A stretch of 24,495 bases of DNA from Gammaproteobacteria bacterium (GCA_027076245.1 JALTKC010000102.1:1-24495), one strand, 5' to 3'; positions 1 through 7,667 are shown, numbered from the stretch's first letter. Notes: a model not told the origin generated them from the sequence alone. A program made the numbers and translations.

Positions 1-70
1 CATTTTATATTGATATATGATGAAGCCAACAGATATGTATATGAAATTTAACGATATTTTTCTTAAGTAC

Positions 71-655
71 CTACTTATGAATACTGATAATATAGATTAT
101 CACCGTGGTTGTTAAGGCAATTAACATGGCTCTAAAGCCTGCCCATAACCAGAAACTGTGGCTGATTTTCCCGATAAACACACCTAAAAGGAAAATCAGA
201 CAAAATGCCACGGCAATCGCTGTTTCAACGGGGTAGCTGAGTATTTCTGGTAGCCGCTGGGTCAGCATAAGAGGCAGCATAATTATCAGAGCAAAAATTA
301 ATGGTGCCAGTCCATTTACCATCGCAATAATAAAAGGCATAAACCGTGCTGCCTGCCCATGAGCAGAGCCCTGTAAGTCTGTAATCATGGCGTTTTCAAG
401 TTCCTTGAGTTCCTGTTTTTTTTCAGCGCACTCACTGATATAAGCACTGCTGATGCCGCTGGCTGATAAGGCAATGGCAGCCCCCATACATGCGTTAATA
501 AGCATATGGAGTGAAATGGCATCATTATTAAGATAAAAGCCCATTAATAAGCCCAACATGGTCAATGCACCATCAAAACCATTGACAACAAAATACCGAC
601 GTGCGATCAGCTCTGAGTGAGATATACTGAATAAAAGCTGAAAATATTTAAACAT
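71..655 (-). CDS. VIT1/CCC1-like small integral membrane protein
   Basis: A 194-residue membrane protein that I place, at moderate confidence, in the VIT1/CCC1 (DUF125) group of iron/manganese transporters. About five hydrophobic segments are visible, near residues 21-42, 48-73, 105-131, 143-162 and 172-192. The first contains GFDGALT (26-32) followed by LGLLMGF, which resembles the family's N-terminal signature around a membrane aspartate. Between segments 2 and 3 lies a short charged helix (about 74-103, with SECAEKKQELKELE). It is much smaller than the cytoplasmic metal-binding domain of plant VIT1, so metal transport is not assured. The start codon is 8 bases after the stop of the DUF211 gene and has no clear Shine-Dalgarno sequence, which suggests translational coupling. 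The stop is TAG. The substrate is unknown; Fe2+ or Mn2+ efflux is the family-based guess. Confidence 0.6.
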   Translation of the reverse strand: MFKYFQLLFSISHSELIARRYFVVNGFDGALTMLGLLMGFYLNNDAISLHMLINACMGAAIALSASGISSAYISECAEKKQELKELENAMITDLQGSAHGQAARFMPFIIAMVNGLAPLIFALIIMLPLMLTQRLPEILSYPVETAIAVAFCLIFLLGVFIGKISHSFWLWAGFRAMLIALTTTVIIYIISIHK

Positions 656-663
656 ATAAAAAG

Positions 664-951
664 TCAGTCAGAGCTGAGAGGTCTGTCTGTAAAATCACTC
701 CCCACAACATCGACTTCATCAATACTATGAACAGAACCACCCATTTGGGTTATTGAACTGGAAACAGCATCATAAGGAATGTTGTCAGACTCTACAATGA
801 CGACGACAGTTTCAGTCTTTTCATCAACTTCCAGTACTTTGAAGTTAAATCGACAGTCTGGACATTCTTCAGCCAGTTGCATGGAAAATTCAAGTCCATT
901 GGGGGTATGTGGCTTTAAAATGTCCAGCACCATTCGTTTTACCTGTGCCAT
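664..951 (-). CDS. DUF211 domain protein
   Basis: A 95-residue soluble protein with the DUF211 pattern: an N-terminal KRMVLDILKPH strand, a central VVVIVES strand, and a C-terminal stretch containing GGSVHSIDEVDVV. The family is small, ferredoxin-like in fold, best known from archaea, and has no established function. Unusually, a CPDC pair (C30, C33) occurs between the first helix and the second strand, where a metal or disulfide could sit. A good ribosome binding site (GGAGA) lies about 10 bases before the ATG. The gene is 164 bases downstream of nrdB on the same strand and only 8 bases upstream of the VIT-like gene, so those two probably form one unit. A regulatory or metal-sensing partnership with the membrane protein is inference from position only. 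Confidence 0.75.
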   Translation of the reverse strand: MAQVKRMVLDILKPHTPNGLEFSMQLAEECPDCRFNFKVLEVDEKTETVVVIVESDNIPYDAVSSSITQMGGSVHSIDEVDVVGSDFTDRPLSSD

Positions 952-1115
952 AGATATTTATCTCCAATCAAATGATTGATTAGACCAGAGGCAGACTCTG
1001 TTATTATTGTCTAAATGTTCTCCTAACTCCCATTGTATAATTTATGACCATAAAAGACAGTGATATTAAGCAATAAATCTCAGGATGAGCACTCCACACG
1101 GGCATCGGCGGATAT

Positions 1116-2306
1116 TCAGTCCCAGTTAAGTGAACCACCGGTCTGATACTCCGTCACCCGGGTTTCAAAAAAGTTTTTCTCCTTACGCAAATTGGCCTGC
1201 TCATCCAGCCAGTTCAGGCGGTTTTCGGCGCCCGGGAACGGCTCCTTATGTTTTAACTGTCTGGCCCGGCGGTTAGCGATAAAACGGAACTGCTCGATAT
1301 GATCCTCAGCGTTATAACCGATAATGGGATCGCGCAGAATATAATGGGCATAGTCAATTTCCGCTGCTTCGGCTTCTTCCCACATGCTCTGGATCTGTAC
1401 GGGATCAATATGCACATTGTTTTCAGCAATGATCTGATTCACCACCCGTATCCCGAAGGCACAGTGCAGGACTTCATCGCGCATAATATACTGTAACTGC
1501 TCGGCCGTACCGGTCATCAGGCCACGGCGCTGCAGGGCGAATATGGGACTGAATCCATTGTAAAACCAGCAGCCTTCAAAAATACCGGCAAAAAAGGTAT
1601 AGGCCAACACAAAATTTTCCAGCTCGTCCTTATCCGTTAAATCAATATCGGCTCTTAATACCGAGTTAATTTTATTATTAGCCAGCTGAATTTTCTGGTT
1701 AATAGCCGGTACCACCCGATAACGGTTATAGATTTCTCCCTGTTCCAGACCGATGGATTCAATACAGTGCTGATAAGTCCAGGTGTGCAACGCTTCCTCA
1801 TAAACCTGACGGGCCTGATAAATCTGCAGTTCAGGCGCGGTCATTTTCTCCATAACTGCCAGGCCGACATTGCGCATGGCCAGAATATCTGAAGTGGTCA
1901 GATAGGATAGGACATTTTCATAGACATGTTTTTCTTCTACGGTCATCCGGTGCTGATAATCATGTACATCTTTAGACATATTGATGTCCAGCGGTGTCCA
2001 GTGATTTTTATTGGCATTAAGAAAAAAATCCCAGGCCCAGGGATATTTAAAGGGTGCCAGCTGGTTAATATCAGTCAGGCCGTTAATGACCCGTTTATCA
2101 TCGGCCCGTACCGGTTTCATGGCGGACTGAGCAGCGGCCTCTGTTGCTGGTGGCTTTGTTTCACTGAGCTCATCTTTAGGTTCGTCTTTAAGGTCAGAGT
2201 GTTTCTGTTGTTCCAGAATCTGCTCAGCATGAATGGCATTTTCAGTAGTTCTGGTTTCGTTGTGGGTATTGTTAAACGCGGCAAGTGGATCGTCCCAGTT
2301 AAGCAT
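1116..2306 (-). CDS. nrdB: Class Ia ribonucleoside-diphosphate reductase, beta subunit
   Basis: The radical-bearing subunit of aerobic ribonucleotide reductase. It makes the di-iron/tyrosyl radical that NrdA uses to reduce ribonucleoside diphosphates. Expected metal ligands are visible: D140 in the TTSDIL segment, E171 and H174, E244 in GIFEGCWFY, and E278 with H281 in RDEVLH. Y178 lies four residues after H174, at the position of the E. coli radical tyrosine, so this is a tyrosyl-radical enzyme and not the radical-less class Ic type. Length is 396 residues. A poorly conserved N-terminal extension (about 1-70, charged and low complexity) precedes the ferritin-like core, as in Pseudomonas NrdB. 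The protein starts MLNWDD and ends SLNWD; the C-terminal tail normally docks on NrdA. The SD AGGA lies about 8 bases before the ATG, and the gene starts 58 bases after nrdA, in the same operon. Confidence 0.96.
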   Translation of the reverse strand: MLNWDDPLAAFNNTHNETRTTENAIHAEQILEQQKHSDLKDEPKDELSETKPPATEAAAQSAMKPVRADDKRVINGLTDINQLAPFKYPWAWDFFLNANKNHWTPLDINMSKDVHDYQHRMTVEEKHVYENVLSYLTTSDILAMRNVGLAVMEKMTAPELQIYQARQVYEEALHTWTYQHCIESIGLEQGEIYNRYRVVPAINQKIQLANNKINSVLRADIDLTDKDELENFVLAYTFFAGIFEGCWFYNGFSPIFALQRRGLMTGTAEQLQYIMRDEVLHCAFGIRVVNQIIAENNVHIDPVQIQSMWEEAEAAEIDYAHYILRDPIIGYNAEDHIEQFRFIANRRARQLKHKEPFPGAENRLNWLDEQANLRKEKNFFETRVTEYQTGGSLNWD

Positions 2307-2364
2307 AATGATTTTCCTGTATTATTTTGTTATTCATTCATGGTGTGTTAATTATGGAAATGCC

Positions 2365-5244
2365 TTACTGACAGGCTTCACAGTCGGGATCCAGTATGGA
2401 ACACACTTTGGGTGTGCTGTCCTGAACCACTGCGGTATCAGCCTGAACGGAAGTTTTTTCCATATGTGTGGCTCCCATAGAACGCAGGTAATAAGTGGTT
2501 TTTAATCCGCGTACCCAGGCCAGTTTATAAAGCTGATCCAGTTTCTTACCGGACGGTTCAGCCATATACAGGTTCAGACTCTGAGCCTGATCAATCCATT
2601 TCTGGCGACGTGAGGCTGCTTCAATTAACCAGCGGGTATCAATTTCAAAGGCGGTGGCGTAAATGGATTTAAGCTCATCGGGAATACGCTCTATGGGCAG
2701 CAGGGAACCGTCATAATATTTTAAATCGTTGGCCATTACCTCATCCCAGAGTTTTAACTCTTTCAGGTGTTTGACCAGACAGGCGTTCACTACCGTAAAC
2801 TCCCCGGACAAATTGGATTTAACATACAGGTTCTGATAAGCCGGTTCTATGGACTGACTGACCCCGCAGATATTGGAAATGGTGGCCGTGGGAGCAATAG
2901 CCAGGCAGTTACTATTACGCATACCCTGTTCTTTAATGGTAGTACGCAGACCTTCCCAGTCCAGAGTACTGCTGGTATCGTACTGGATATAGTTCTGCCG
3001 TTCTTCAGCCAACTGCCGGGCAGAATCCAGCGGCAGTATGCCCTGGCTCCATAGTGATCCTTCATAAGAAGAATAGCGGCCTCGCTCAGCGCTTAACTGA
3101 GCAGAAGCCTTAATGGCATAATAACTAACGGCTTCCATGGAACGGTCGGCAAATTCAACGGCCTGTTCACTGCCGTAGGCTATTTTCTGATAATACAGGG
3201 CATCCTGAAAGCCCATAATGCCCAGGCCGACAGGACGATGGCGCAGGTTGGAGCGGCGTGCCTGGGGGATGGAATAATAATTATAATCGATAACATTATC
3301 CAGCATGCGCATGGCGGTAGTAATGGTCTTTTCCAGTTTCTGATGATCCAGGCCGTTTTCAGTCATATGCGCCAGCAGGTTCACTGAGCCAAGGTTACAG
3401 ACTGCCACTTCATCGGCATTGGTATGCAGAGTAATTTCCGTACACAGATTGGAGCTGTGGACCGTGCCCATATGCTGATTGGTATAGCGGATATTGCAGG
3501 GATCCTTAAAGGCAATCCATGGGTGGCCGGTTTCAAACAGCATGCCCAGCATCTTACGCCATAGCTCAACGGCTTTAACGGTTTTAAATAACTTTATTTC
3601 ACCGCGCGCGGCTTTTTTTTCATAAGCCAGATAGGTTTTTTCAAAGGACTGACCGTATTGCTCATGAAGTTCTGGTACCTCATCAGGAGAAAACAGCGTC
3701 CAGTCCTGTTCTTCGGCCACCCGTTTCATAAACAGATCGGGTACCCAGTTAGCCGTATTCATATCATGGGTACGGCGCCTTTCATCGCCGGTGTTTTTAC
3801 GCAGTTCCAGAAAATCCTCAATATCAATATGCCAGGTTTCCAGATAGGCACACATGGCACCTTTGCGTTTCCCGCCCTGATTCACAGCCACTGCCGTGTC
3901 ATTGGCGACTTTAAGAAAGGGCACAACCCCCTGAGATTCTCCGTTAGTTCCCTTAATATGAGCACCCAGTCCGCGCACTGGAGTCCAGTCATTGCCCAGA
4001 CCGCCGGCAAATTTGGATAACAAGGCGTTGTCTTTTAAAGCGGAGTAGATGCCTTCCAGATCATCGGGTACCGTGGTCAGATAACAGGAGGATAGCTGCG
4101 GTCTTAAAGTGGCGGAGTTAAACAGGGTCGGCGTTGAGCACATAAAGTCAAAGGAGGACAGCAACTTATAAAATTCAATAGTGCGCTGTTCACGATCAAT
4201 TTCGTTTATGGCCAGGCCCATGGCCACTCGCATAAAAAAGGCCTGAGGCATTTCCATACGGACTTTATCATGGTGCAGAAAGTAACGGTCATACAGTGTC
4301 TGCAGGCCCAGGTAGTCAAACTGATGATCCCGTTCCGGAAGAATGGCCGTTGCCAGTTTCTCCAGATCAAAATGCAGTAATTGTGGATCAAGCAGTTCCA
4401 GCTCCACGCCTTTTTTAATATAGTGTTTAAAATAATCAGCGTACTGTTCAGCCATTTCACTCTGAGTGGCTTCCCGGGGGTGCTGATAAATATCGCTCAG
4501 ACATTCCCGGCGCAGGTTGTCCAGCAGCAGGCGGGCAGACAGACGGGAATATTCCGGCTCGCGGTCAATCAGGCTGCGGGCGTTAAGGATCAGGGAGCTG
4601 TATAAATCCACTTCCTGCATGCCGTCATAAGCAGAATTGAGGGTGCTTTTAAGTACCTGTTGGGTATCGACTTCCTGTAACCCCTCGGCTGCTTCCTCAA
4701 GCACCCGCTGCAGACGTTGTTCATCCAGTGGTTTTTTCTGTCCGAGAGCATCTATAATCTGGAGCGGTTGTTTTTCCAGCGCTTCGGCTTGCTCCTGATG
4801 GTGGCTGGAGGCACGTTTCTGTGCCTGCTGTTCGCGGTAGAGAACATAGGCCCGGGCAATTTTATGCTGGCCGTTACGCATCAGAGCCAGTTCAACCTGA
4901 TCCTGAATATTTTCAATATGGACCGTAGAATTTTCCGGTAAATGCCGGAACAGAGCCTCAACCACCTCTGTGGCCAGTTTGTCCACAATATCATGTACCC
5001 GGCTGGAAGCGGCTGCGGTACCGCCTTCAACGGCTAGAAAAGCCTTGGTCAGTGCCACTATGATTTTACTGCGGTCAAAAGCGGTTAGCTTGCCATTGCG
5101 TCGAATGACCTGATGCTGGCTATAAGGGGAAGTCTGTTCATCATGCTGATGTTTTACCTGTTCAGCCTGGCTTAATAAAGTGCCGGTTTCTACTGACAGA
5201 GCGGTATTGGTGTTCTTGTTAATATCGGTGCTTATATTGGACAT
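2365..5244 (-). CDS. nrdA: Class Ia ribonucleoside-diphosphate reductase, alpha subunit
   Basis: The catalytic subunit, reducing NDPs to dNDPs with NrdB. It has 959 residues, close to the Pseudomonas type and longer than E. coli NrdA (761). The extra length is N-terminal: a canonical ATP-cone at about 43-140 (VIRRNGKLTAFDRSKI) and a second, more divergent cone-like block at about 160-240. The active-site set is present: C387 (SSCYL), N599-C601-E603 (SNLCTEI), C616 (AVCNLGS) and the radical-relay pair Y918-Y919. The tail ends DCEACQ, giving the C955/C958 redox pair re-reduced by thioredoxin or glutaredoxin. The start at 5244 follows the SD AGAGGA, which is itself inside a predicted hairpin. 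Upstream lie a cobalamin riboswitch and two NrdR boxes, so expression probably falls when B12 or dATP/ATP signalling is high. Confidence 0.97.
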   Translation of the reverse strand: MSNISTDINKNTNTALSVETGTLLSQAEQVKHQHDEQTSPYSQHQVIRRNGKLTAFDRSKIIVALTKAFLAVEGGTAAASSRVHDIVDKLATEVVEALFRHLPENSTVHIENIQDQVELALMRNGQHKIARAYVLYREQQAQKRASSHHQEQAEALEKQPLQIIDALGQKKPLDEQRLQRVLEEAAEGLQEVDTQQVLKSTLNSAYDGMQEVDLYSSLILNARSLIDREPEYSRLSARLLLDNLRRECLSDIYQHPREATQSEMAEQYADYFKHYIKKGVELELLDPQLLHFDLEKLATAILPERDHQFDYLGLQTLYDRYFLHHDKVRMEMPQAFFMRVAMGLAINEIDREQRTIEFYKLLSSFDFMCSTPTLFNSATLRPQLSSCYLTTVPDDLEGIYSALKDNALLSKFAGGLGNDWTPVRGLGAHIKGTNGESQGVVPFLKVANDTAVAVNQGGKRKGAMCAYLETWHIDIEDFLELRKNTGDERRRTHDMNTANWVPDLFMKRVAEEQDWTLFSPDEVPELHEQYGQSFEKTYLAYEKKAARGEIKLFKTVKAVELWRKMLGMLFETGHPWIAFKDPCNIRYTNQHMGTVHSSNLCTEITLHTNADEVAVCNLGSVNLLAHMTENGLDHQKLEKTITTAMRMLDNVIDYNYYSIPQARRSNLRHRPVGLGIMGFQDALYYQKIAYGSEQAVEFADRSMEAVSYYAIKASAQLSAERGRYSSYEGSLWSQGILPLDSARQLAEERQNYIQYDTSSTLDWEGLRTTIKEQGMRNSNCLAIAPTATISNICGVSQSIEPAYQNLYVKSNLSGEFTVVNACLVKHLKELKLWDEVMANDLKYYDGSLLPIERIPDELKSIYATAFEIDTRWLIEAASRRQKWIDQAQSLNLYMAEPSGKKLDQLYKLAWVRGLKTTYYLRSMGATHMEKTSVQADTAVVQDSTPKVCSILDPDCEACQ

Positions 5245-5250
5245 GGTTTT

Positions 5251-5296
5251 CCTCTGGTGTTTTACAGGCTTCTAAACTCACTAAAACGGCCAGAGG
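5251..5296 (-). promoter_or_regulatory. nrdA: Hairpin sequestering the nrdA ribosome binding site
   Basis: On the minus strand, CCTCTGG (5296-5290) is exactly complementary to CCAGAGG (5257-5251), which contains most of the nrdA Shine-Dalgarno sequence. Inside it, GTTTTA (5287-5282) is exactly complementary to TAAAAC (5264-5259). The two helices are separated only by a 2x1 internal loop, giving about 13 pairs. A second hairpin directly upstream pairs GAGAAGA (5324-5318) with TCTTCTC (5303-5297). This looks like the translational expression platform of the cobalamin riboswitch. Which state ligand favours is inferred from other B12 riboswitches, where binding represses. Confidence 0.7.
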
Positions 5297-5324
5297 GAGA
5301 AGAGGAACAGCAGACGGTCTTCTC

Positions 5325-5466
5325 ACCCTGAGCCTTGACGCGAGACCCGGGTTGATACATTTTTAAGGCAGGTAACCGGACTTAAAAGCCGTTTTAATAT
5401 GAAAAGACTTTATTACCGTTGCGCGACAGTTCCGGATTTGCACCGGATTCCCCTGCGAACACTATT
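5325..5466 (-). ncRNA. Cobalamin (B12) riboswitch aptamer upstream of nrdAB
   Basis: Read on the minus strand, this leader contains the conserved cobalamin riboswitch core: GGGGAATCCGGTGCAAATCC, then GGAACTGTCGCGCAACGGTA, and the B12-box segment AGTCCGGTTACCTGCC at 5382-5367. GCAGG (5456-5452) can pair with CCTGC in the B12 box. Only about 36 bases separate the CGCAACGGTAA block from the B12 box. They are largely used by a small hairpin, AAAGTC (5411-5406) with GGCTTT (5390-5385). The long peripheral domain of E. coli btuB-type riboswitches is therefore missing, suggesting the compact class II architecture. The arrangement implies repression of nrdAB when B12 is available. The aptamer call is firm; exact ends and ligand preference are approximate. 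Confidence 0.93.
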
Positions 5467-5510
5467 TTTTTATAGTTTGTTTTATACGTTTAGTATGTAA
5501 GTATTCTAAT

Positions 5511-5516
5511 ATTATA
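5511..5516 (-). promoter_or_regulatory. nrdA: Candidate -10 element of the nrdAB promoter
   Basis: A consensus TATAAT lies on the minus strand about 45 bases upstream of the riboswitch core, in a very AT-rich stretch and directly next to an NrdR box. No good -35 hexamer lies 16-18 bases upstream (only AAAAAC-like sequence), so this is a positional guess. The expected transcript would contain the whole riboswitch leader. Confidence 0.4.
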
Positions 5517-5517
5517 A

Positions 5518-5533
5518 AATCTATATGTAGTGT
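5518..5533. promoter_or_regulatory. NrdR box 1 (promoter-proximal)
   Basis: The plus strand reads AATCTATATGTAGTGT, matching 13 of 16 positions of the published NrdR-box consensus acaCwAtATaTwGtgt, including the C/G core pair. It abuts the TATAAT candidate, as expected for a repressor site. NrdR is the ATP-cone repressor of ribonucleotide reductase operons in most bacteria. Confidence 0.75.
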
Positions 5534-5548
5534 GTTTTTTTTGATGAG

Positions 5549-5564
5549 ATACAAGATAATGTAT
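5549..5564. promoter_or_regulatory. NrdR box 2 (promoter-distal)
   Basis: The plus strand reads ATACAAGATAATGTAT, matching 12 of 16 consensus positions and keeping the C/G core. It begins exactly 31 bases from box 1. Paired NrdR sites about three helical turns apart are the normal arrangement, so spacing and sequence support each other. Confidence 0.72.
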
Positions 5565-5641
5565 TTTTTTATGATTGGCAAGTTTTTATGAGAGAAATTT
5601 TCAAACAGGCCTATTAAAAACAGGGACAGGCTGTCCAATAC

Positions 5642-6601
5642 TTATTTGTTCTTTAAGTTTTCAAGAATAGCCTGTAGGGGGATCAGTTCAACCAGTGCCC
5701 GGAACAGAATATCATTATTGTGTATAAGCCCGTAACACTCATACATCTGGTTTTGATTTTCAGAGTCGGATCCGCTGTCTGGGTGGGTCAGATGGATTAA
5801 AATATGCAGACGATCATTGCTTTTCAACTGAGCCAGAACAGTACGGTCAACACTGATTTTATGTGAACCGTAAACCATGGGAGAGCGTTCAAAATCCAGC
5901 TTTTTAAGCAGAAACTTTTCCAGCAGGGCGCAGGAAATAAATGCGCAGGGAAATATTTCCGGAAACTGGTAGTGGTTCTTCAGTTCATCAAAAAACATCC
6001 GCTGATCGACTCTGGAACCACATAAAAAATTTTTGGCATTACTGACATTCATAAACTTTCTTTTGAGAAAAAAAGTTTTCTGCTGACCATTGATATGAAT
6101 ATCCAGAATACTGCGATCGGGTTGCTTGCTGAGTGATTCTGCAAGGCTGTTAAAATCCGAATCAGCCAGAAACAGAGGCTGTACCGTTTCTTTTTTAAAG
6201 CCAATTAATGCCAGTTGATTGTCTGCTTTTACACTGACCCGGTTACTTAGAAAAGGTGACACATCGTCTTTAGAGGTCTGAGTATTGCGGATATTAATAC
6301 TGATATTCTGATCCGGCTTAATGGCATTGGCAAAATTAAACTGGTAATTACTAAACCGGAGTTTTTGTTTCTGTATAAGCTCAAGTTCCTTATGAGTCTG
6401 TCTGTGCTGCAGAATTTTATTTTCAATAAGTGATTCAATCTGAAAGCCCAGAGCAATAGGGCCGTGAAAGGGGTTCTGATAAATTCTTGACCATTGCTGG
6501 CTGTCGTGAAACAGATTAAAGTCATCGGTAGCATTGCGGGCCACATCAATATGGATCTGATTAAACTGTAATACGTTGTTTTGAGTTACTGCAGAATCCA
6601 T
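5642..6601 (-). CDS. Hypothetical protein with MaoC/hot-dog-like N-terminal half
   Basis: A 319-residue protein I do not recognise as a named enzyme. Residues 20-60 (ARNATDDFNLFH... then FHGPIALGF) resemble the hydratase loop of MaoC-type hot-dog proteins, where a D-x-N-x-x-H motif is followed by a glycine-rich helix entry. Here D27, N29 and H32 fit, with H46-G47 following. The second half (about 180-319) has alternating strands and a helix and could be a second hot-dog domain lacking the motif, giving a double hot-dog. No signal peptide or membrane segment is visible. The start is supported by AGGA 5 bases before the ATG and by a candidate promoter upstream. It lies after metR on the same strand, and nothing ties it to methionine or nucleotide metabolism. 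An acyl-CoA or acyl-ACP substrate is a guess. Confidence 0.5.
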   Translation of the reverse strand: MDSAVTQNNVLQFNQIHIDVARNATDDFNLFHDSQQWSRIYQNPFHGPIALGFQIESLIENKILQHRQTHKELELIQKQKLRFSNYQFNFANAIKPDQNISINIRNTQTSKDDVSPFLSNRVSVKADNQLALIGFKKETVQPLFLADSDFNSLAESLSKQPDRSILDIHINGQQKTFFLKRKFMNVSNAKNFLCGSRVDQRMFFDELKNHYQFPEIFPCAFISCALLEKFLLKKLDFERSPMVYGSHKISVDRTVLAQLKSNDRLHILIHLTHPDSGSDSENQNQMYECYGLIHNNDILFRALVELIPLQAILENLKNK

Positions 6602-6628
6602 GGCAATCCTTTAATGTTTTTCATAATA

Positions 6629-6657
6629 AGTGTAGAAGCCCGGACTTTTTATTACAA
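6629..6657 (-). promoter_or_regulatory. Candidate sigma-70 promoter for the hot-dog-like gene
   Basis: On the minus strand, TTGTAA (6657-6652) and TACACT (6634-6629) are separated by 17 bases. Each matches four of six consensus positions. It lies 28 bases before the ATG, so this gene may be transcribed separately from metR. Support is from motif matching only. Confidence 0.35.
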
Positions 6658-6707
6658 GTGCTCTGAAAAACCGACATAGCTTTAAAGTTGAAATTAGTGG
6701 TATAGGC

Positions 6708-7595
6708 TTATATTTTCACTGACCGGCCGATATTGATAAATTTTTGAATATAGGGAATACTCTTATCTTTTTCCCTCATGGCCAGAAATAACTGCTTTTG
6801 CAGACCTTTTTTACTGATGGGGACAGTGGTCAGTTTGTTTTCGGTGTTTTTATTATCGGCCAGCCATTGCGGCAGTACACAGACACCGCGTTGAACTTCA
6901 GTCAGTTTGAGCATAATGTCCAGTGATTCTATAAACTGCAGGCTGTCTGGTTCTATATGGGCCGGTCGTAAAAAATGGTTAAGAATATCCAGTCGTTCGG
7001 GAGCAACGGGAAAACTAAGCAGGATCTGATTAGCCAGATGTTCCGGTTTAATATATGGACATTTGGCCAGAGGGTGTTCTGGTGCTGTTACCAGCACCAG
7101 TTCGTAGTCCAGCAGGGGAATATAAACAATACCGGATTTTTTTACCGGATCCGGGGTAATTAAAACATCCACATGATAATTTAACAGTCCTTCAAGACCA
7201 CTGAACTGGAATTTATTGATAATATCAATATTGATATCAGGCATTTGATCGATAAACTGTCCAATAATCCGGGTCAACCATTTATAACAGGGGTAGCACT
7301 CCACGCCAATACGCAGATAACCCTGCTGGCCACCGGCATAGGCCTGCAGGGTTTTTTCAGCCTGTTCCAGTACCGGCAAAACCTGTTGAGCCGTCTGCAG
7401 TAATAATTCACCGGCCTGGGTTAGGCGAATATTCCGACCGTCTTTTTCCCATAGTTTGATCTCCAGCTTTTTTTCCAGATAACGGATCTGATGTGACAAT
7501 GCAGACTGGGTTAGACACAGGGCATTAGCCGCTTCTGTCAGGGTGCCGTTATGATGCAGAGCCTGAATAATTTTAAGGTGACTGTTTTCTATCAT
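6708..7595 (-). CDS. metR: MetR-type LysR transcriptional regulator
   Basis: A LysR-family regulator that activates methionine genes, typically with homocysteine as coinducer. The protein starting MIENSHLKII aligns by eye with E. coli MetR: helix-turn-helix TEAANALCLTQSALSHQIRYLE near residues 17-38, then the characteristic LRIGVECYPCYKWL at the start of the effector domain, where E. coli has LRIAIECHSCIQWL. I chose the start at 7595 (295 residues). It has GAGAAGA just upstream and matches MetR's N terminus. The open frame extends to 7694, but the added 33 residues would run into the metE control region and have no family counterpart. The gene is divergent from metE across 124 bases, the classic metR-metE arrangement, so it probably activates metE and represses itself. 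Confidence 0.92.
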   Translation of the reverse strand: MIENSHLKIIQALHHNGTLTEAANALCLTQSALSHQIRYLEKKLEIKLWEKDGRNIRLTQAGELLLQTAQQVLPVLEQAEKTLQAYAGGQQGYLRIGVECYPCYKWLTRIIGQFIDQMPDINIDIINKFQFSGLEGLLNYHVDVLITPDPVKKSGIVYIPLLDYELVLVTAPEHPLAKCPYIKPEHLANQILLSFPVAPERLDILNHFLRPAHIEPDSLQFIESLDIMLKLTEVQRGVCVLPQWLADNKNTENKLTTVPISKKGLQKQLFLAMREKDKSIPYIQKFINIGRSVKI

Positions 7596-7621
7596 ATTCT
7601 TCTCTGACAGTATTTGTATGC

Positions 7622-7667
7622 ATGAGAAATAATAATAATTTACCCAAAAAATATCATTATTATTCAT
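7622..7667. promoter_or_regulatory. Dyad in the metR-metE intergenic region, candidate operator
   Basis: ATGA plus AATAATAAT (7622-7639) faces ATTATTATT plus TCAT (7656-7667), an imperfect inverted repeat with a 3-base offset between the outer and inner arms. It lies between the divergent metR and metE starts. The E. coli MetR half-sites (TGAA and TTCA) are only partly matched, and the low-complexity AAT run could produce such symmetry by chance. Confidence 0.3.

Noticed and set aside
1..70. Terminator for the DUF211/VIT unit
   Set aside because: The short AT-rich end has no stem-loop followed by a U-tract within the window.
3381..3569. Antisense and alternate-frame ORFs inside nrdA, metE, trkH and parC
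   Set aside because: They lie wholly within strongly conserved genes in other frames, show no family motifs and lack ribosome binding sites.
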